Below, piece by piece: positions 1-13,015 of a stretch of DNA of 64,000 nt (positions within the stretch are counted from its first letter, which is position 1; the number at the start of each line of letters is the position of its first letter). This DNA is from Chinchilla lanigera (lineage: Eukaryota > Chordata > Mammalia > Rodentia > Chinchillidae): contig NW_004955484.1 of the NCBI RefSeq assembly GCF_000276665.1, forward strand, positions 163,426 to 227,425, given 5' to 3'. The position numbers were made by a program, and so were the translations under genes. The notes below the pieces were generated by a model, which worked only from the letters and a program-made list of their open reading frames with translations, was not told the DNA's origin and searched no databases.

Positions 1-2372
1 CAACCAAACAGATTATCACTTCAGATCTAAATGTGGCATCTTACACAACTAGATTCTTGGTAATGTGAAGTCTAAGGAGAGCTGAATCTCCAAGAAGAGG
101 CCTCAGCTGTGAGAGCCACTTGAGAATTGTGCGGACGCACTCACCTTCCATGCACCTGCAAGAACCAGAAACTAAGCTTTGTGGCCCTTGCCAAGACACG
201 TTCCTGTTCCAGTTACCAAAGTAAACTCACCTCTGAAAGTCTCATTTTCCTGCCCAGATCTGCATAATGAGCAATAGCCTATAATCATATGTACCAGTAA
301 AAAACCCCAATCAGGAATAGGCACAGTTGCATCCCTTATTTACATAAAGCCATTCCATCAGGATCGAGTATATTGGCATTCCTCATTTGCTTAAGGGGTC
401 CTGGGCTGGAACTTTCTCAAATGAGCCAGCCCTTCCTCCTTTTCTTTTTCTTTTTCATTTTGATCCTTTTCTTGAGCCCTTTTTAGTGAATTTTGTTGAT
501 AGTAAGTTTCAAAGATTAAACTGTATCCACTGATAATTATTGGAAAATGAGTGTTCCATGTTGCCATTTGTAAAAGCCAAGCAGCCAACCATTGTTTTAT
601 TCTTTGTCAGGAAAAGATGCTGGCAGATCCGTAGGCTTTGCATACAGCCTTCTACTTTCCACATTGGTACTAGGAGGCAGAGCCTGCTAGTGTTTAACAC
701 ACACATCATATGCATGCTCATAGGCAGAATTCTATGCCATAGAGCATAGCCTAGGAAAATTTTAGAGCAAAGTACAAAAGCCTGAGTAGAAACTCAAACA
801 ATAAAATTTAAAGTACTCAAAGTGAACTTTGCAGACAATATTATAGGGGACTTTTGGATTTCAAAAACCATTTAAGAAATGATATGTGTATATATATTAT
901 ATATAAGAAACATTATGTGTACATAATAATTACATGATATACAGTATACAACATTTAACATATTTATTGAGCACCTTTTATGTGTCTAGGATATTCCTAG
1001 GTTTCCTACATATCTTGGAATTCTAAATGGAACATTTATTAGTTGACTGAGTCTGCCCAAATTTCCTTTTCTTCAAAAAAATTAAATGTCTAGAGAACAA
1101 TCTTCAGTTACATCTACCAGAATGACATGACTTGGTTTCATCCAAAAAAAGGAGTTGCTAGGTTACTTTTACATTCTCAGTTTAAAATGATCTTGTCTCT
1201 ATTACGTGTGGGAGAAAATTCTCAGAATTATGTCACTTTACTTTCTATTAGCCGTAGAATAAGTATACATGTATTCTGACCCTACTCTGAACTTATTTGG
1301 ATAATTTACATCAGAATATAAGAAGCAGTAAAAAGTAGAAAGAACTTTAGATTTCCACATTAATTTAATATCCTTTCAAAGATTTCACTAAAGATTATGA
1401 CTGAACAGAAATGTACAAATTTTTAAACGACAGAGAATTCTAGACTTTAATATCTTTACACTTTATGAGCTCAGTGAACTTCAGATTTAAATACAGAAAT
1501 GATCTAATGTTGGAAGGGAATGGAGTCGTCCATATATCTATCTCTGTATCTGTCTTTACTTAGCAATGAGGACAGTAATTTGAAATATGGCTGCTTTCAT
1601 TCTAGGGGGTGTGTTTATTCATATTCCAAAAGGCTGCTATCATTATATCACCCCGTATAGAACTGAGAAGTGATAATGTATACATGTGTGCAGTACGCCA
1701 AACACAGTTATGTTTTCCCCAGATATCGTTTGTCTCTTAAGTCCATTTTCCTAATTTACTTTAGGAATGCTTCTTTGCTTACTTCATGAAACAAATGGAC
1801 TTTACGTTTTCTCCCTGAATCAATCACCTCCTGCTCACAGTGCAATATCTGGCATTGTTAAATTACTATGCCTATGGAATATATGCTTTTAAAAATAAAT
1901 TTCAAATTGTTCCGATAAGTTTCCACGAGGATTCAGTTCACAGGGTACTGAAACTCCTCTCCCGTAATCTTCCCACACTCCTCGCGTCACTGTGAAACGT
2001 CCTTTCCCAGTTTGGTCACAGCACGCCCTCTCCCCACAGTCCCTCCCTAAGGCCGAGGTGGGGCAGAGCTTTCTGCACTTCAGGCACTACGGAGGTGGAA
2101 GTTTTAATTAATGGAAAGACCCAGGTCATGCTCAGTGGCTTGGTTACCTGGGCCCCAGTCTTAGTAATAATCTTAACCCTGTGTTACTCCACAGCGCCTC
2201 TATTTTTTTCTTGACCTAGAAGGCAGTTCTACTTCCTGAACTATTTACTTCTAATCAGTGAATGTGTTTCTTTTCCAAGTCAAGGAGAAAAGAACCATCA
2301 AAATGAGAAGAGGACAAAAATCCAAGTATACGTTCTCTGTCCTTAGACTTTTCCTGAAGATTGCATTGATAT
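1..2372. other. AT-rich intergenic DNA, no gene seen
   Basis: No convincing exon, RNA gene or full repeat is visible. Open frames are short and overlap on opposite strands. Around 955-1000 there is a fragment resembling the ancient mammalian module that reads roughly as 'tatttattgagcacctttta'. A short TA-rich run lies near 886-906. The stretch 1920-2110 is somewhat richer in GC and CpG than its surroundings but shows no splice-bounded frame. Confidence 0.5.
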
Positions 2373-2660
2373 TAGTTATTTATTGCTGTATAACATATGT
2401 GACACATTTATGGTTTAGATATAATTCTTACCTTAAAAATGTTATGATTCAGGAATCTGGGTATCCCATGTCTGGACCCAGCCTTTTGGCTGTAAGCAAA
2501 GATGTGCTCACCTATGAAGTCCTGCCTGGGAAAGGATGGCTTCTGGGCTCACTACTATGGTCATGGCAAGGTGTCGTTTCCTTTGAGCCATTGGGTTGAG
2601 CACCTGGGATTCTAGGTGGATGCCAAAGATTGCCCTCACATAGGCCTCCCCAGCACAACG
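2373..2660 (-). repeat. Old MLT1-like LTR remnant
   Basis: The segment opens with the 'tatttattgctgtataaca' module, which is the reverse complement of the end of ancient mammalian MaLR (MLT1-type) LTRs. It continues with the matching 'caggaatctgggta' stretch. The right boundary is unclear. The 113-codon open frame at 2258-2599 crosses this junction and is therefore not credible as a gene. Confidence 0.4.
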
Positions 2661-3770
2661 GACTGCTTTATCAAAGCCAGAGGGGAAAAACCTCAGCTAC
2701 TAAGATGAAGGTTACTGTATTAGGTCACCCAGTCATGGACGACACAGCCTTATTCTGTTCTTGTGCAAGTCCATACTCTCATTGGGACCAGAGGGTATGG
2801 AGACGGGATCATCCAAGGCCACTTAGATAGAAGCCACCTATTGCAGCATCATTGTAGAAAAAAAAAATCAACCCTCCCGACATCCATGTCCACTACCAGC
2901 TGCGGGGAGTGCTTTGTCCCTGGAAAAGTGGCTGTTTTCACACAGGAGAACATCTGTTTCTACAGAGGCAGTGACCAGTCCGGGCCTTACTCAAAACCAC
3001 AGGCTTTATCTGTTTGGGCAGCATTGCTGAGCTGGCTCCTGCTGTCCTTTTCCTAAATGACTTGGCTGGGACATGAATTAGATTCCAGAGAGAATCTTTG
3101 CACATAACGGCCTTTTAGACACTATATGAAGGGGTAACCATGGCCCTGTAATTTATTCCTCTCTCCTCAGGGATCCCAGAATAAGTTTTGACCCTGAGCA
3201 AAATTCTTTGCCAATATTGACTGATCGAATATACTAACTAAAAGATAAATGAGGGTCTTGAAAGGGCTTGCTAGACACCTATTACTGATCTGGAAATGAT
3301 CTCAGCATCATATCCTGGTTCATTTAGATGGTTTATAATAAGTTATCCTGCAAATAATGAGCTAAGCTGAAAGATGGAAGACATAGAGATAGAGATAGAG
3401 ATAGATAAGGATATAAAGAAGGAGATAAATCAAGGACAAGGCCACATGTCTAGTGAAACTTCAGAACTCAGCAGTCCTCCTGGCTAACCCTCTCAGTGGA
3501 CTGGGCCTGACAGACTCCAAAACCAAACAGGTCTGGGGAGGAAAGGACGTTCAGGAAGCTGTAGCTGTGGGTTTGGTACCTCACAAATGTTTTATATGTA
3601 GTTCCTTCTGCCTGATATCCACTGATAATTATGCATAAGGATAGTGCTGGCTAAGGCTGAGTCATCTTTCTGAAACAGTAGGAAAGATAAGGATAAAGAC
3701 AACTTAAGGTTTCTTAAATGACAAATGCAGTGATACACCTACTTTGGTGGGTTGGGAACAGCGTTAGTGG
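2661..3770. other. No gene seen; short GATAGA microsatellite
   Basis: Mostly unassigned sequence. A short hexamer-like GATAGA microsatellite lies at 3383-3407. Open frames at 2763-3056 and 3453-3638 lack supporting motifs and are treated as chance. Confidence 0.45.
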
Positions 3771-3925
3771 TGGTATAATTGGCATACAATAAATTTCACG
3801 TACTGTACAAGGTTTTGGCCTACAAAACCACGTGCTTGACACCACCACCACAATCAGGAAAATGGATGTATAATTTTGCTGCCCCGAACCTTGGCAGGTG
3901 CTATGAGAGTGCTCCCCAGTTTTGA
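3771..3925 (-). repeat. Ancient L1M-type LINE fragment
   Basis: The text 'ggtataattggcatacaata' followed by a CACCACCACAATC motif matches, in degenerate form, the reverse complement of the 3' untranslated part of old mammalian L1 elements. It is strongly diverged with no coding potential. Confidence 0.45.
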
Positions 3926-5107
3926 ACTCCTTATGATTTACATTTGCTACTTACGGGTCAAGAAAGTATTCAAAAAGCAGCAACCTCAGTCATTACCCAT
4001 GGGCTAACTGGTGACAAAACCATTCACACTATCCAAAAGAAAGGTGAGAATAGGAAGGGAGATGATAAAAGGAGAAAGATATGATTTCCAGCCTATTCCA
4101 CTGGAATTGTTTCATTGTGGTTGAAAAACAAGATGAAACTATATTTTGTTATTGTTTTTTCTCATTAAAATAAAAAAAGGAAGAGAAAAAGGATAAAGGT
4201 GGATTGTTAATAAGATGCTGGTGGCATAGTCTTGAGGCTGAAGATGAAAGAAAACAAAATCAAAGCAAACAACTCTCATCTCTAGCTTTGACCCCCACAA
4301 ACTTTACCAAGTCCCCTCAAATTCACTGCCTACAGTTTAGCATGCATCCCTACGTGAAGGTCAGGATTTGGAACAGCAAATAAAATGGAGCTAAATTCAC
4401 TCCATACCTCTGGGACAATCATACTTTTATAAGTGTCATAAGGATTTGGGAACTGCTCACCAACTCCTCGTGGATAAATTTTTAAAAAACCACTAGAAAA
4501 CACTGTGGGTAGAATGGCTGGGGCCATAACTAAAATATTTGGATTCATTAACTCTTGGCAGTGAGTGTGCCGTAACCTGAAAGGGGATAGAGCACTCCAC
4601 AGCCCTGAAGGTACAACCTGGAGGACAATGAGATGTCCAGTAGACAATACAGATATAGTCGTTACACTCTAACTGGAAAATAGGATCGGAGAAGGTGGTC
4701 TCTAGCTTCATTTCCTTTACCTAAAAGCATAATGAGAATTCCTGGCATGCGCGCATGGAACTGTGCTGTCACATCCTTACGCTGTGTATGTTCCAGGCTC
4801 CACACCCTCCCTCCACTCCATTTTTACTGACATGCTGAGAATCTCTGCAATTGCACAAGACCGCCTCTGTAAGACATATTAAATAATACACAATTCCAAG
4901 AGTACGAGTATATTAATGCTGTAATTAGCATTTATGGTTAAAGTAGAACTACTGATCTCCATTATATTTTTTAAATTAACTATATATATATATATATAGT
5001 GTATAATATGGTAAATAACTTCATATATATTTAGGGTATACAAGCTTGATATATGAGAAGATTAATTAACATAACTACTATGGAAATAATTCTACAATGT
5101 TCTTCAT
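3926..5107. other. No gene seen; (TA)n run
   Basis: AT-rich DNA with a (TA)n tract at about 4979-5000. Two overlapping minus-strand frames at 4330-4711 have no recognisable domain. Nothing else is identified. Confidence 0.45.
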
Positions 5108-5500
5108 AAAATTAAAAATTGAACTACCATCTGATCGAGCAATTTCACCGTAGGGTGTACACCCAAAGGAAATAAATCCACTATGGCAAGGAGACATCTG
5201 CACTCCTATTTTCATTGCAACATTATTCACAATAGCCAAAAAATAGAATCAACTTAATCATCCACTAGAATAGGAAGATTTTTTTAAAAGTGGTTTACAT
5301 ATACCATGTAATACTATTGAGCCTTAAAAGTTAAGGAAATCCATTCATTCTCCTCTTTTTTTTTCTTTTTTTTTTTTTTTGGTTTTTCTCTGGTACCGGG
5401 AACCAAACTCATGACCTTGCGCATGCCAGGCAGGCGCTTTGCCGCTGAGCTAAATCCCCAGCCCCTAATTCATTCTCCTCTTAAGAGCCCTTTTCAAGCC
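5108..5500 (+). repeat. Old L1 3' fragment, split by a young SINE
   Basis: The sequence follows the end of mammalian L1 ORF2/3'UTR in diverged form: a 'tgtacacccaaaggaaa' motif, then 'cattattcacaatagccaaa', then a degenerate stretch on viewing position and naming. It is interrupted at 5358-5467 by an ID SINE and resumes after the duplicated target. Confidence 0.7.
5358..5467 (-). mobile_element. ID-type SINE with 15-bp target-site duplication
   Basis: A tRNA-derived SINE in reverse orientation: long T tract, then GGTACCGGGAACC, then the B-box region, and finally 'gagctaaatccccagcccc' as the reverse of the tRNA-like head. Exact 15-bp duplications attcattctcctctt lie at 5343-5357 and 5468-5482, showing insertion by target-primed reverse transcription into the older L1. 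The near-consensus sequence and perfect duplication imply a young insertion. Confidence 0.93.
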
Positions 5501-6535
5501 AAAAGGAAAAGGAGATGATTTACAGATACTGATGCTTGACTATTGGGAATTCATCTAGTAGAGCCACAAATAACCTCAGACATGCTGTAGATATGATTTT
5601 AAAAATAAAAAAAAGTACCAAAAAGCAGCAGACCAGAGGAGATCAGCATTTAATGCAGGCTTACCTCAGGCTTCCTTCCCTATTCTTACTGAGAAGTTAG
5701 TCAGAAGTCAGTCAAGTCCCTACTAGTGCAGAACTATCTTCAGATCATAGCAATGGTGCATAGAAAAGAGGATTTAAGTCCACCAGGAAGCTGTTGCGAC
5801 CCCATGTGGCTGTACATGGTCTTGAAAATCATGAGAAGTACATTGATAAGAGTCACGATAGTCTTTGTTCAGAGTAATTGCGTTTTCAGAGGAAGAAACA
5901 CAGAAGGATTGGAGGAGCAGGCAGCTACCAGCAGATACAGCTTGGCAGAGCAGCCCTGCTAAAATTCAGGAGTGCCCCAGTCCATGAAAATCTGAAAAAG
6001 AACAGGACCTAGAACCATGAGAGGTTTGCCTCACACGGTAAGAAACAATTTACAATCTGATCTTGACTCTGACACTGAGCTCAGAGACTGGAGAAACTGT
6101 GAGTTATGGCAAACTCACACCTCCCTTTTGGGACTGTTGTTAGGCTCATTCACAAAGGCCCCAGAAAGAATTCTGAGACTGAATTGTGGCCTGACAGAGA
6201 CAAGCAAATAAAAAATTTATAAAGGGCTGTCAATCAGGCAGCGTCTCCCGAGCCTTATGACCTGAATATACAAGTGATTGCAGAGGTGTTCACAGCTGGA
6301 ACACAGAGACTGGAGCCTCTAGCAGAAATCAGTACCACCACTCAGAGGAGACAGCAGAGATTTTGCACTTGAAAGTAGTTTGATGTAGGTGCTCAGTACA
6401 CGCCTTCAGAAACATAATCTGGAACTTGTTGTTGGGCATTGTCAGAAATTGCTCAGGAAAACCAGACAATTCAGAAGCCAGAGACACCCACCATGACATC
6501 AGGGTGACATAAGGAAAGTCCTCGGAAAGACATCT
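5483..6535. other. No gene or repeat recognised
   Basis: Mixed-composition DNA. The short frames at 5726-5962 and 6017-6211 show no known motif. I cannot assign this stretch. Confidence 0.4.
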
Positions 6536-6906
6536 TGTTATGGTTTGTGTCTAGATGTCCCCCCCAAAGCCTTCTGCAGTCATGCAGTGGGAGTCTTGAG
6601 TTTGTGATTGATTCATGGTCCAGTGCAGGATTATGGGTGTGAGGGCTACACTTACGATGAGGTGGGTAGTTTGCACACAATATAAGGGGGAGAAAGAGGC
6701 TTGCTCACTCTACTGCTCCTCCCTTTTCCTCTTGCTGCTTTGGGTGTTTCCTGCCGCCATGAACTGCTGCCTCTGCCATGTGCCACCCTGTCTTGGAGCC
6801 AGCCAAGTATGGACTGAAATCTCCACAAACTGTGAGATAAATAAACCTTTCCCTCTTTAACTTTGGGCATCAGGTATTTTGTCTCAGCAACTAAAGAAAA
6901 ATAACC
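6536..6906 (+). mobile_element. MaLR-type solo LTR
   Basis: Starts with TGTTATGGTTTGTGTCTAGA and the following TGTCCCCCC run. It carries the CCGCCATGAACTG segment and ends with the AATAAACCTTTCCCTC polyadenylation block and a 'tattttgtctcagcaa' end. This is the layout of mammalian ERVL-MaLR LTRs. The same family recurs at 14417, 15396, 20606, 33785, 55341, 57330 and 62773. No internal sequence is attached, so it is a solo LTR formed by recombination. Confidence 0.82.
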
Positions 6907-7904
6907 TCCTCTCAATGAAGCTCAGTAATAAATGGAAAAGGTGTCCTCAAGTGTATACTTAATATCTCAAAAATATGTATATATATATATATGTATGTAT
7001 ATATACTGCTCCAGAAGTTCCAAATTTCACAACATGCATGCAAAAATTTTACCATCACTATATTAGCAGCCAATGGTAAATCCTCATTCCCCACTCCAAG
7101 GATCTCCTCACTGTGGCTACCAAATTGTCTGAACGCTTAAATTCACTCCTGACCATGCAGAATGGCTGTTATTTTTCCTGATCAGATTTCCCATACACAA
7201 TTTGGAGCTGTTTAGAAATCTGTGCCACCTTTCTGCACATCGTCCATGCTTGGTAGGAGAAAGAAAAGTGCTGACAGGGCACTTCCAGAAGCTTTACAGA
7301 ACATCCTTTTGGAAAAGGCTCGCTAACCTAAGCAGAGACACTAGAGGGAGCTGTCTTTCAAGAGACCAGCCACTAATCGCATTCAGTTTAGAGAGATGAC
7401 AAAGCAACCTGAGAAGAGAGAGTGGGCCTAGCTAGACTCATCAAACACAGAGCCTGCCAGCAACTCTGGGAAAGAACGTCTGCCCTTACTCGGGGGACGT
7501 TTTAAGAATAATGCAATCAGATGTAGTTAGCAGACCTCGGTGTGAGTGGCAAGATGTCACTAGACACGAGCAGTCCAGCAAGGTAGCTGCGTGCTACTTA
7601 TGGCCCCTGAGTGTGTGAAATGCGGCTAATGGAAATGACACATCACGTGTAAAATACATATGATGTTTCAAGCACAGTACCAAAAAGTAAAATGTCTCCA
7701 GATATAATTACAGGCTCAACCAATATTATTTTAGAAATTCTAAGATAAATAAAATATGCTGTTAAAATTAACCCTTTAATCTCATCCATTTCTTTTGCTT
7801 TTTAAATTATGCACCCAGAAAATTTTAAATTGCATATGCTGTATATAGTATATGTCCCCTGAACAGCACTCCTCGAGCTTTCTTATTGTAAATAGCCCTA
7901 TAGG
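6907..7904. other. No gene seen; TATATG microsatellite
   Basis: Contains a TA/TATG-rich simple repeat at about 6975-7003. The rest, including the short frame at 7202-7399, is unassigned unique-looking DNA. Confidence 0.45.
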
Positions 7905-7980
7905 CTAGGCATGATGCTGCCTGCCTGCAATCCCTGCACACTAGGAGGACCACAAGTTTATGCTTTATACTTCATGGGCT
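7905..7980 (+). repeat. Degenerate B1-like SINE fragment
   Basis: 'aggctaggcatgatgctgcc' followed by TGCAATCCCTGCACACTAGGAGG is a diverged B1 (7SL-derived) left end. The right part is missing. Confidence 0.65.
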
Positions 7981-9120
7981 TCCTCTAGCCTGAATGTTGG
8001 ATGACAGACATATAGCAAAAACAGGCTTTAAACAGGTCATTAGATACACATACAGTGATAGAGCCCAAAATTTGGTCACCTCCCTAAGGCTCCTTGTCAG
8101 TTCTTGTTACTATAAAATCAAAATGTCCCCTACTGGGGCAGTAGAAGCCAGGGAGTTGTGTCTGTCAGGTGTAGCACCTCTGGATATTGATGTGGAGGCC
8201 GCACTGCACCTGCTGTGTCGTTTCTTCCCACTGGGTAAGACGTGTTTCACATGCATTCAAAACTTTTTTGAAAAGTACAAAGACAGTAGGATGAGGAAAA
8301 GAAAGTGAAGAAAACACTCCAGCCAGGGCAATTGTCCGAATAGTTAACAACCAGCTGGAAGGGTCCATCTGAGATCAAATGTGAGGCCGATCAAGCAAAA
8401 CGGGCAACAGGAGCAAGAAGAGTGACCGAGGCTGCACCATCAGCTGGGCGCGGGAGTCCCCGCAAGTAGAAAACAGACCCCGTGAAAGTTACGGAGAACT
8501 CTGATAGGTTTCTGTTGAGACACACGCACGCTTACACTGAGATTGGTAACTAGGAATGTTTGCAAAAGTAGTTTAAAAAATAAGTAGATGAAACAAGATT
8601 TGAAAGGCACTGAAGCCACAAGGGGGAAGAAATGAAATTTGATAAATATCCAATCATGAAAACCAGGTTAAAGCTAATTGAATGCAAATCAGAACAGCTT
8701 CATTTTCTTCACAGAAACAGAATATTGTGAAAGAATACTGACAGAGACCTCAGAGGAAAGACAGCAGAGTTATAAGTGGAGGGTTTTCAATGTGAAATGG
8801 TAACCAGAAATTACAACAGATTATTAATTGATAGATCACTATGATTTTATCTTACATATTGATAATAAATCTCAGCTGTTAGATGCATTCAGCCTTTCAT
8901 TTGCATTTATTCTATGCAACAACTATTTAGCAAAATCTATTATTTCAAGTACGCTTCTTTTCCCTTGGAATATTTCAGTGAAGAAATCAAGTAGAAGCTC
9001 TCTTTTTAAAGAATCTATTATACAGGCAAAATGAACAAAAATAAGATCTTATATAGGATTAACATATTTGAAAACCTAAATGAGATATGTGATTTTCTTC
9101 TAAAATAAGGAAAACTTGAC
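7981..9120. other. No gene recognised
   Basis: The plus-strand frame at 7994-8308 (104 codons) has no recognisable domain and begins just after a SINE fragment. I do not call it a gene. The remaining sequence is AT-rich and unassigned. Confidence 0.4.
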
Positions 9121-10260
9121 AGCTCCAGTAATTTTTCTAGGGCTGCAGTAACGGAGCACTGCAAATGGGCTGCATTGAAACCTCAGTCCACAGCCTCTTT
9201 GGAACCAGGGGCTTCTTCCACGAAAGACAATTTTTCCACAGACTGGGGTTGATTCAGGATGACCCAAGCTCATTATGTTTACTGTGCACTTTATTATTAT
9301 CACATTGTAATATATAATGAAATAATTATACAACTCACAAAAATGTAGAATCAGTGGGAGCCCTGAACTTCTCTTCTTGCAACAAAATGATTCCATCTGG
9401 GGATGATGGGAGACTGTGAAACCTTAAATGCTTCACTTATGTCTCTGCTACTATGTAATCTAATGTAATTTTGGTTGCTGTCACTACAGAAAACCTTGCT
9501 TCACAAAAATAGGATGTTAAAAATGGAAGTAGGCTTTGCAGTGCTGTTGTGGCAATCTCAGAATATTTCACCCAGACTTTAATCTAGAATGTAAGGAGAT
9601 GCACAGTTGTCTCAAACATACTTTCAAGGTCACAGTCATTTGTAACCTTTGGATTATTAACAAATCAGTGGCAGATCCATTCCTTCCTAATCTGGTGATC
9701 TTCTATGGCTAGGAGGTGATGTTTAAACTCTTTTGAAAGGTGAGATAGGTGTTCATACACCAGCTGGGAGAAAGAAGGTCCTGACTCAGTCTCTAAAAAT
9801 TTCTGCTACTGTTTGAGAGATGTCAAAAATCTCATGTTCACTCATTGGCCCCAGAATTGAATGCAGCCACTTTATCTTCTGACTTGAGCATAGTTGTCAC
9901 TGTCCCCTGAAGTGACAGGCTGAGTTCAAAGGGCAGGTTGAATATGTCATAGATGCAAGTAAATTTTTCAACTCATTCCTTATCACTGAAATGTGCTGAC
10001 AGTGGGGATTGTTTTTCTACAAGAAATCTCTGCAATGACTCTCATTACTCAAAAACGTTGGTGAATAATATACTTAAAAAGTTATCTCACTTCTGTGTCC
10101 CTACCTCCTCACAGAGCTGCACAGACAGACATGCATTCAGGGCATGTTCTTTAATGTAGCTGATAATTTTAGCCACATCCTTGAAACATTGTTAAGTTCA
10201 GGTGACAGTTTTGTGTAGCTGGCACTTCTTATGAATGACACAGTGTATGGACTCACATTA
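9121..10260 (-). pseudogene. Decayed hAT-superfamily DNA transposon with transposase remnants
   Basis: Read on the minus strand, several broken frame segments resemble the C-terminal half of mammalian hAT transposases of the SCAND3/ZBED class. These include an HCVIHK-like start, a segment reading like KDVAKIISYIKEHALN, an LCEEVG motif, then DIFNLPFELSLSLQG and KVAAFN. These follow the order found in hAT proteins before the dimerisation region. Many stop codons and frame shifts show it is dead. Toward 9190-9420 the element ends in non-coding sequence containing a 'gacaatttttccacagactg' block. That block is typical of the ends of abundant mammalian hAT elements and is followed by a well-preserved run resembling their 3' non-coding sequence. 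The exact subfamily is uncertain. Only the 3' half is visible; the N-terminal zinc finger is not seen. Confidence 0.72.
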
Positions 10261-11549
10261 AGAAGTGACCTCTGCTCAAGTATTAAACCAGAAATCATTT
10301 TATTCCTACAAAGTCTTAAATCAAGCTGTTACTATTTATTCCCTTTGCCCAGGGGAATTAAGAGGCATGTAAGAAACAACTCTTGATTTTATGCATTGTT
10401 CTTTTCATAAGTATCATTTATATAATGTAAAAAACAAATGTATTTTAATAAACTAAAAGAATCAGCAAAATATAGGTGGATTTGTCTTGAACAAGTAGCT
10501 ATTTAAATTATACACATGGTAGAGTTTAGGGCTTCAGAACCAGATCAATAAATCCATCTGTGGTGAAAAAAAATCAATGAAGAGTCTCCTAGCTGAGGGA
10601 AAAGATTCAGTAAAGGAAAGGGAAACCCCAAGACACACCGCTATGAATAACGTGGTATTCTAAGGAAAGATCTGTCAAATATCATCAATTTTAACAGCAT
10701 CATTAGGTTAGGCTTTACAGATATGACTAGAAAATTCTGTCTGATGCAGATAAGCACATGTACACACACATGCGTGCACACACGCAAACACATACATACT
10801 CTTGAGAATCTAGCTGGTGGAAATGTGAATTAAAGAAGTCTTAAGATGATTGATATAGAGGTAAAGCTTTTTCCTGGTCATGTTTTGTATTATTATCCAT
10901 AATAATTTTTTGAACTTTAGATATCATGTAAGATGAAAGGTATCTCTAAATATTTTCCCAGACAAGAACAACAAAACTCAAGGAATCAAAAAGAGAAAAT
11001 ACAGGCAATTGAATTTCCTGCTTTCAATAAATTTTTAAAATCAAGAAGATCCTCAATGGCATAGTAGATGATTAGTCTTGCTATGTATCAGAAAATAAGA
11101 CAGATAATAATACGTGTGACTGCCCACATAATAAATCACTGACTAGAAATACACCTGTGTACAATTTCTTTTCATATTTCAAATTCAAGGAGAAGCCTTT
11201 ATAATTAATAGAAATATGTTATAATTAAAAAAATTATTATAGAGCATGTGCATTCCATGCCTTATCCTTAGAATTATCCTGTTTAGAAACCTCTTTCAGA
11301 TAAATTCCTATGCAATAATCACATTGATACTTTCAGCATTATTCATACTTCTTGGTTCAATTGAATACAGATATTTTAAAATATCTCTTTAATCTGTATT
11401 CATACATTTGTCTTTTATTTCAACCTTTAAATCTTTAGTTCCTCTAGTCCTTCCCCATAGCCAGTGGTTTTTCATATTGAATTTATCATAACTATTAAAC
11501 ACTAATTATCACACTATAACTATTTTTGTTACATCTTTTTCTTCCATAT
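10261..11549. other. No gene seen; CA-rich tract
   Basis: AT-rich DNA with an imperfect CA/CG alternating tract at about 10757-10796. Parts may be further old transposon remains, but nothing can be assigned firmly. Confidence 0.4.
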
Positions 11550-13015
11550 GTAAATATATTTTATAATGCCAGCATCATCCCAACAACATAAAAAAATTAT
11601 GTTAACAGACTACACATCAATATTATTCATGTACATAGAAACGAAAATCCTTAAAAGAATTTTATGAGAGAATTTAGAGTTATCTAAATTGTATTACACA
11701 ATGACAACTGAGTTTTGGCTCAGGGATGTAAGATTTGTTAACACTCTCTCAGCCAACCAGGAATAACAGAGAATTTCCTCTAGCTGTTAAAGGCCATCTA
11801 CCAAAAATCTACAGAAACATCACACTTAGCAGTGAAGGCTAAGTGAAATTTCCTTAATACCAGTAATAAGGCAAAGCTTTCTTTCAACTATTCAACTTCA
11901 ATTTACTTCTATTCAAGTTTGCATTGGGGGTCTGTGCCAACAAAATGGCCAGGAAAAATATTCAGAATACAGAAAATGGAAAGAAAGAAGTAAATTCCTA
12001 GGATGACTGCCTGCTTTCAGACTGCCTTTTCTAAAAGGACTTATAATTTATATTGAGAATTTCATGGGAAATAATTTATAGGTTTCAACATCGGGAAGTA
12101 AGGCAGAAATGAAGCATGAGTATAGAGAGAGAAAATCCTAAGGAAGCAACTTAAATTTTCTGCTAGAAATAATACTATGAAGGAAGATTATTAGCAGAAT
12201 CCAAGGTGAATATATATATGTGTGTATGTGTGTGTGTGTTTTCACAAACATATTTTCATATATAGCAACATATAAGAATTGAAAATTCAAAGAATAATAG
12301 TTTACGTAGTGTACAAAACTATGAAATCATTAAGAATAAGTTTCAGTGTGATATATAATCCAGGAATCTTACCACTGGGTATACACCCAAAGGAAGTGAA
12401 ACTGACATGTTAAAAAACACTTGCTCTCCTGTATTTATAGCAGCGATATTCACAAATGCCTGGATAGGAATTCAACTTAAATGTCCATCAACAAATGAAT
12501 GGATAAAGAAAATGTGGTGTATATCTGTAATGGAAAACTATTCAGGCATAAAGATCATTGAGTCCTGTTATTTGTGACAACACGGATAGAAATGGAGGAC
12601 ACTGTGCTATGTGAAGTAAGTCACGCGTATGAAGACACATGCTGTGATCTTAGTCACAAGTGGAATCTAAAAACTTAAACTTACACAAATTCAAGTTAAG
12701 AGTAAAATAGTGATTGTTAGAGACAAAGGAGTAAGGGGAATGGAGGAGGGAAAGAGATCGGCCAGTGAGTACAGCGTTATAATTAGACAGGAGGAGTAAG
12801 TTCTGGTGTTCTAGGGCACAGCAGGGTAAGTATTATTAACAATAATGTATTGTATATCATAAAAGAATTAAAAGGGAGGATTTTGAATATAGTATTAATA
12901 AAGCAATGACAGAAGTATAATGTAGTGTACATCTGAATTTCCCTGAACTGATCATTACCCAATCTGTATATGATCAAAACCTCATAAATATGTACAAATA
13001 TTATATCAAAAATTA
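11550..13015 (+). repeat. Old L1 LINE, internally deleted, 3' end intact
   Basis: 11550-11960 follows the reverse transcriptase part of L1 ORF2 in decayed form, around the 'caatattattcatgtacata' and CTCAGGGATGTAAGA region. 12360-12700 has the typical L1 end 'actgggtatacacccaaagg' and 'caacaaatgaatggataaag'. 12700-13015 is a 3'UTR ending in an AAATATGTACAAATATTAT stretch and an A-rich end. The coding sequence is full of stops. Confidence 0.75.

Noticed and set aside
2258..2599. 113-codon plus-strand open frame with a hydrophobic start
   Set aside because: Extends into an MLT1-like LTR; the hydrophobic part is AT-rich repeat sequence.
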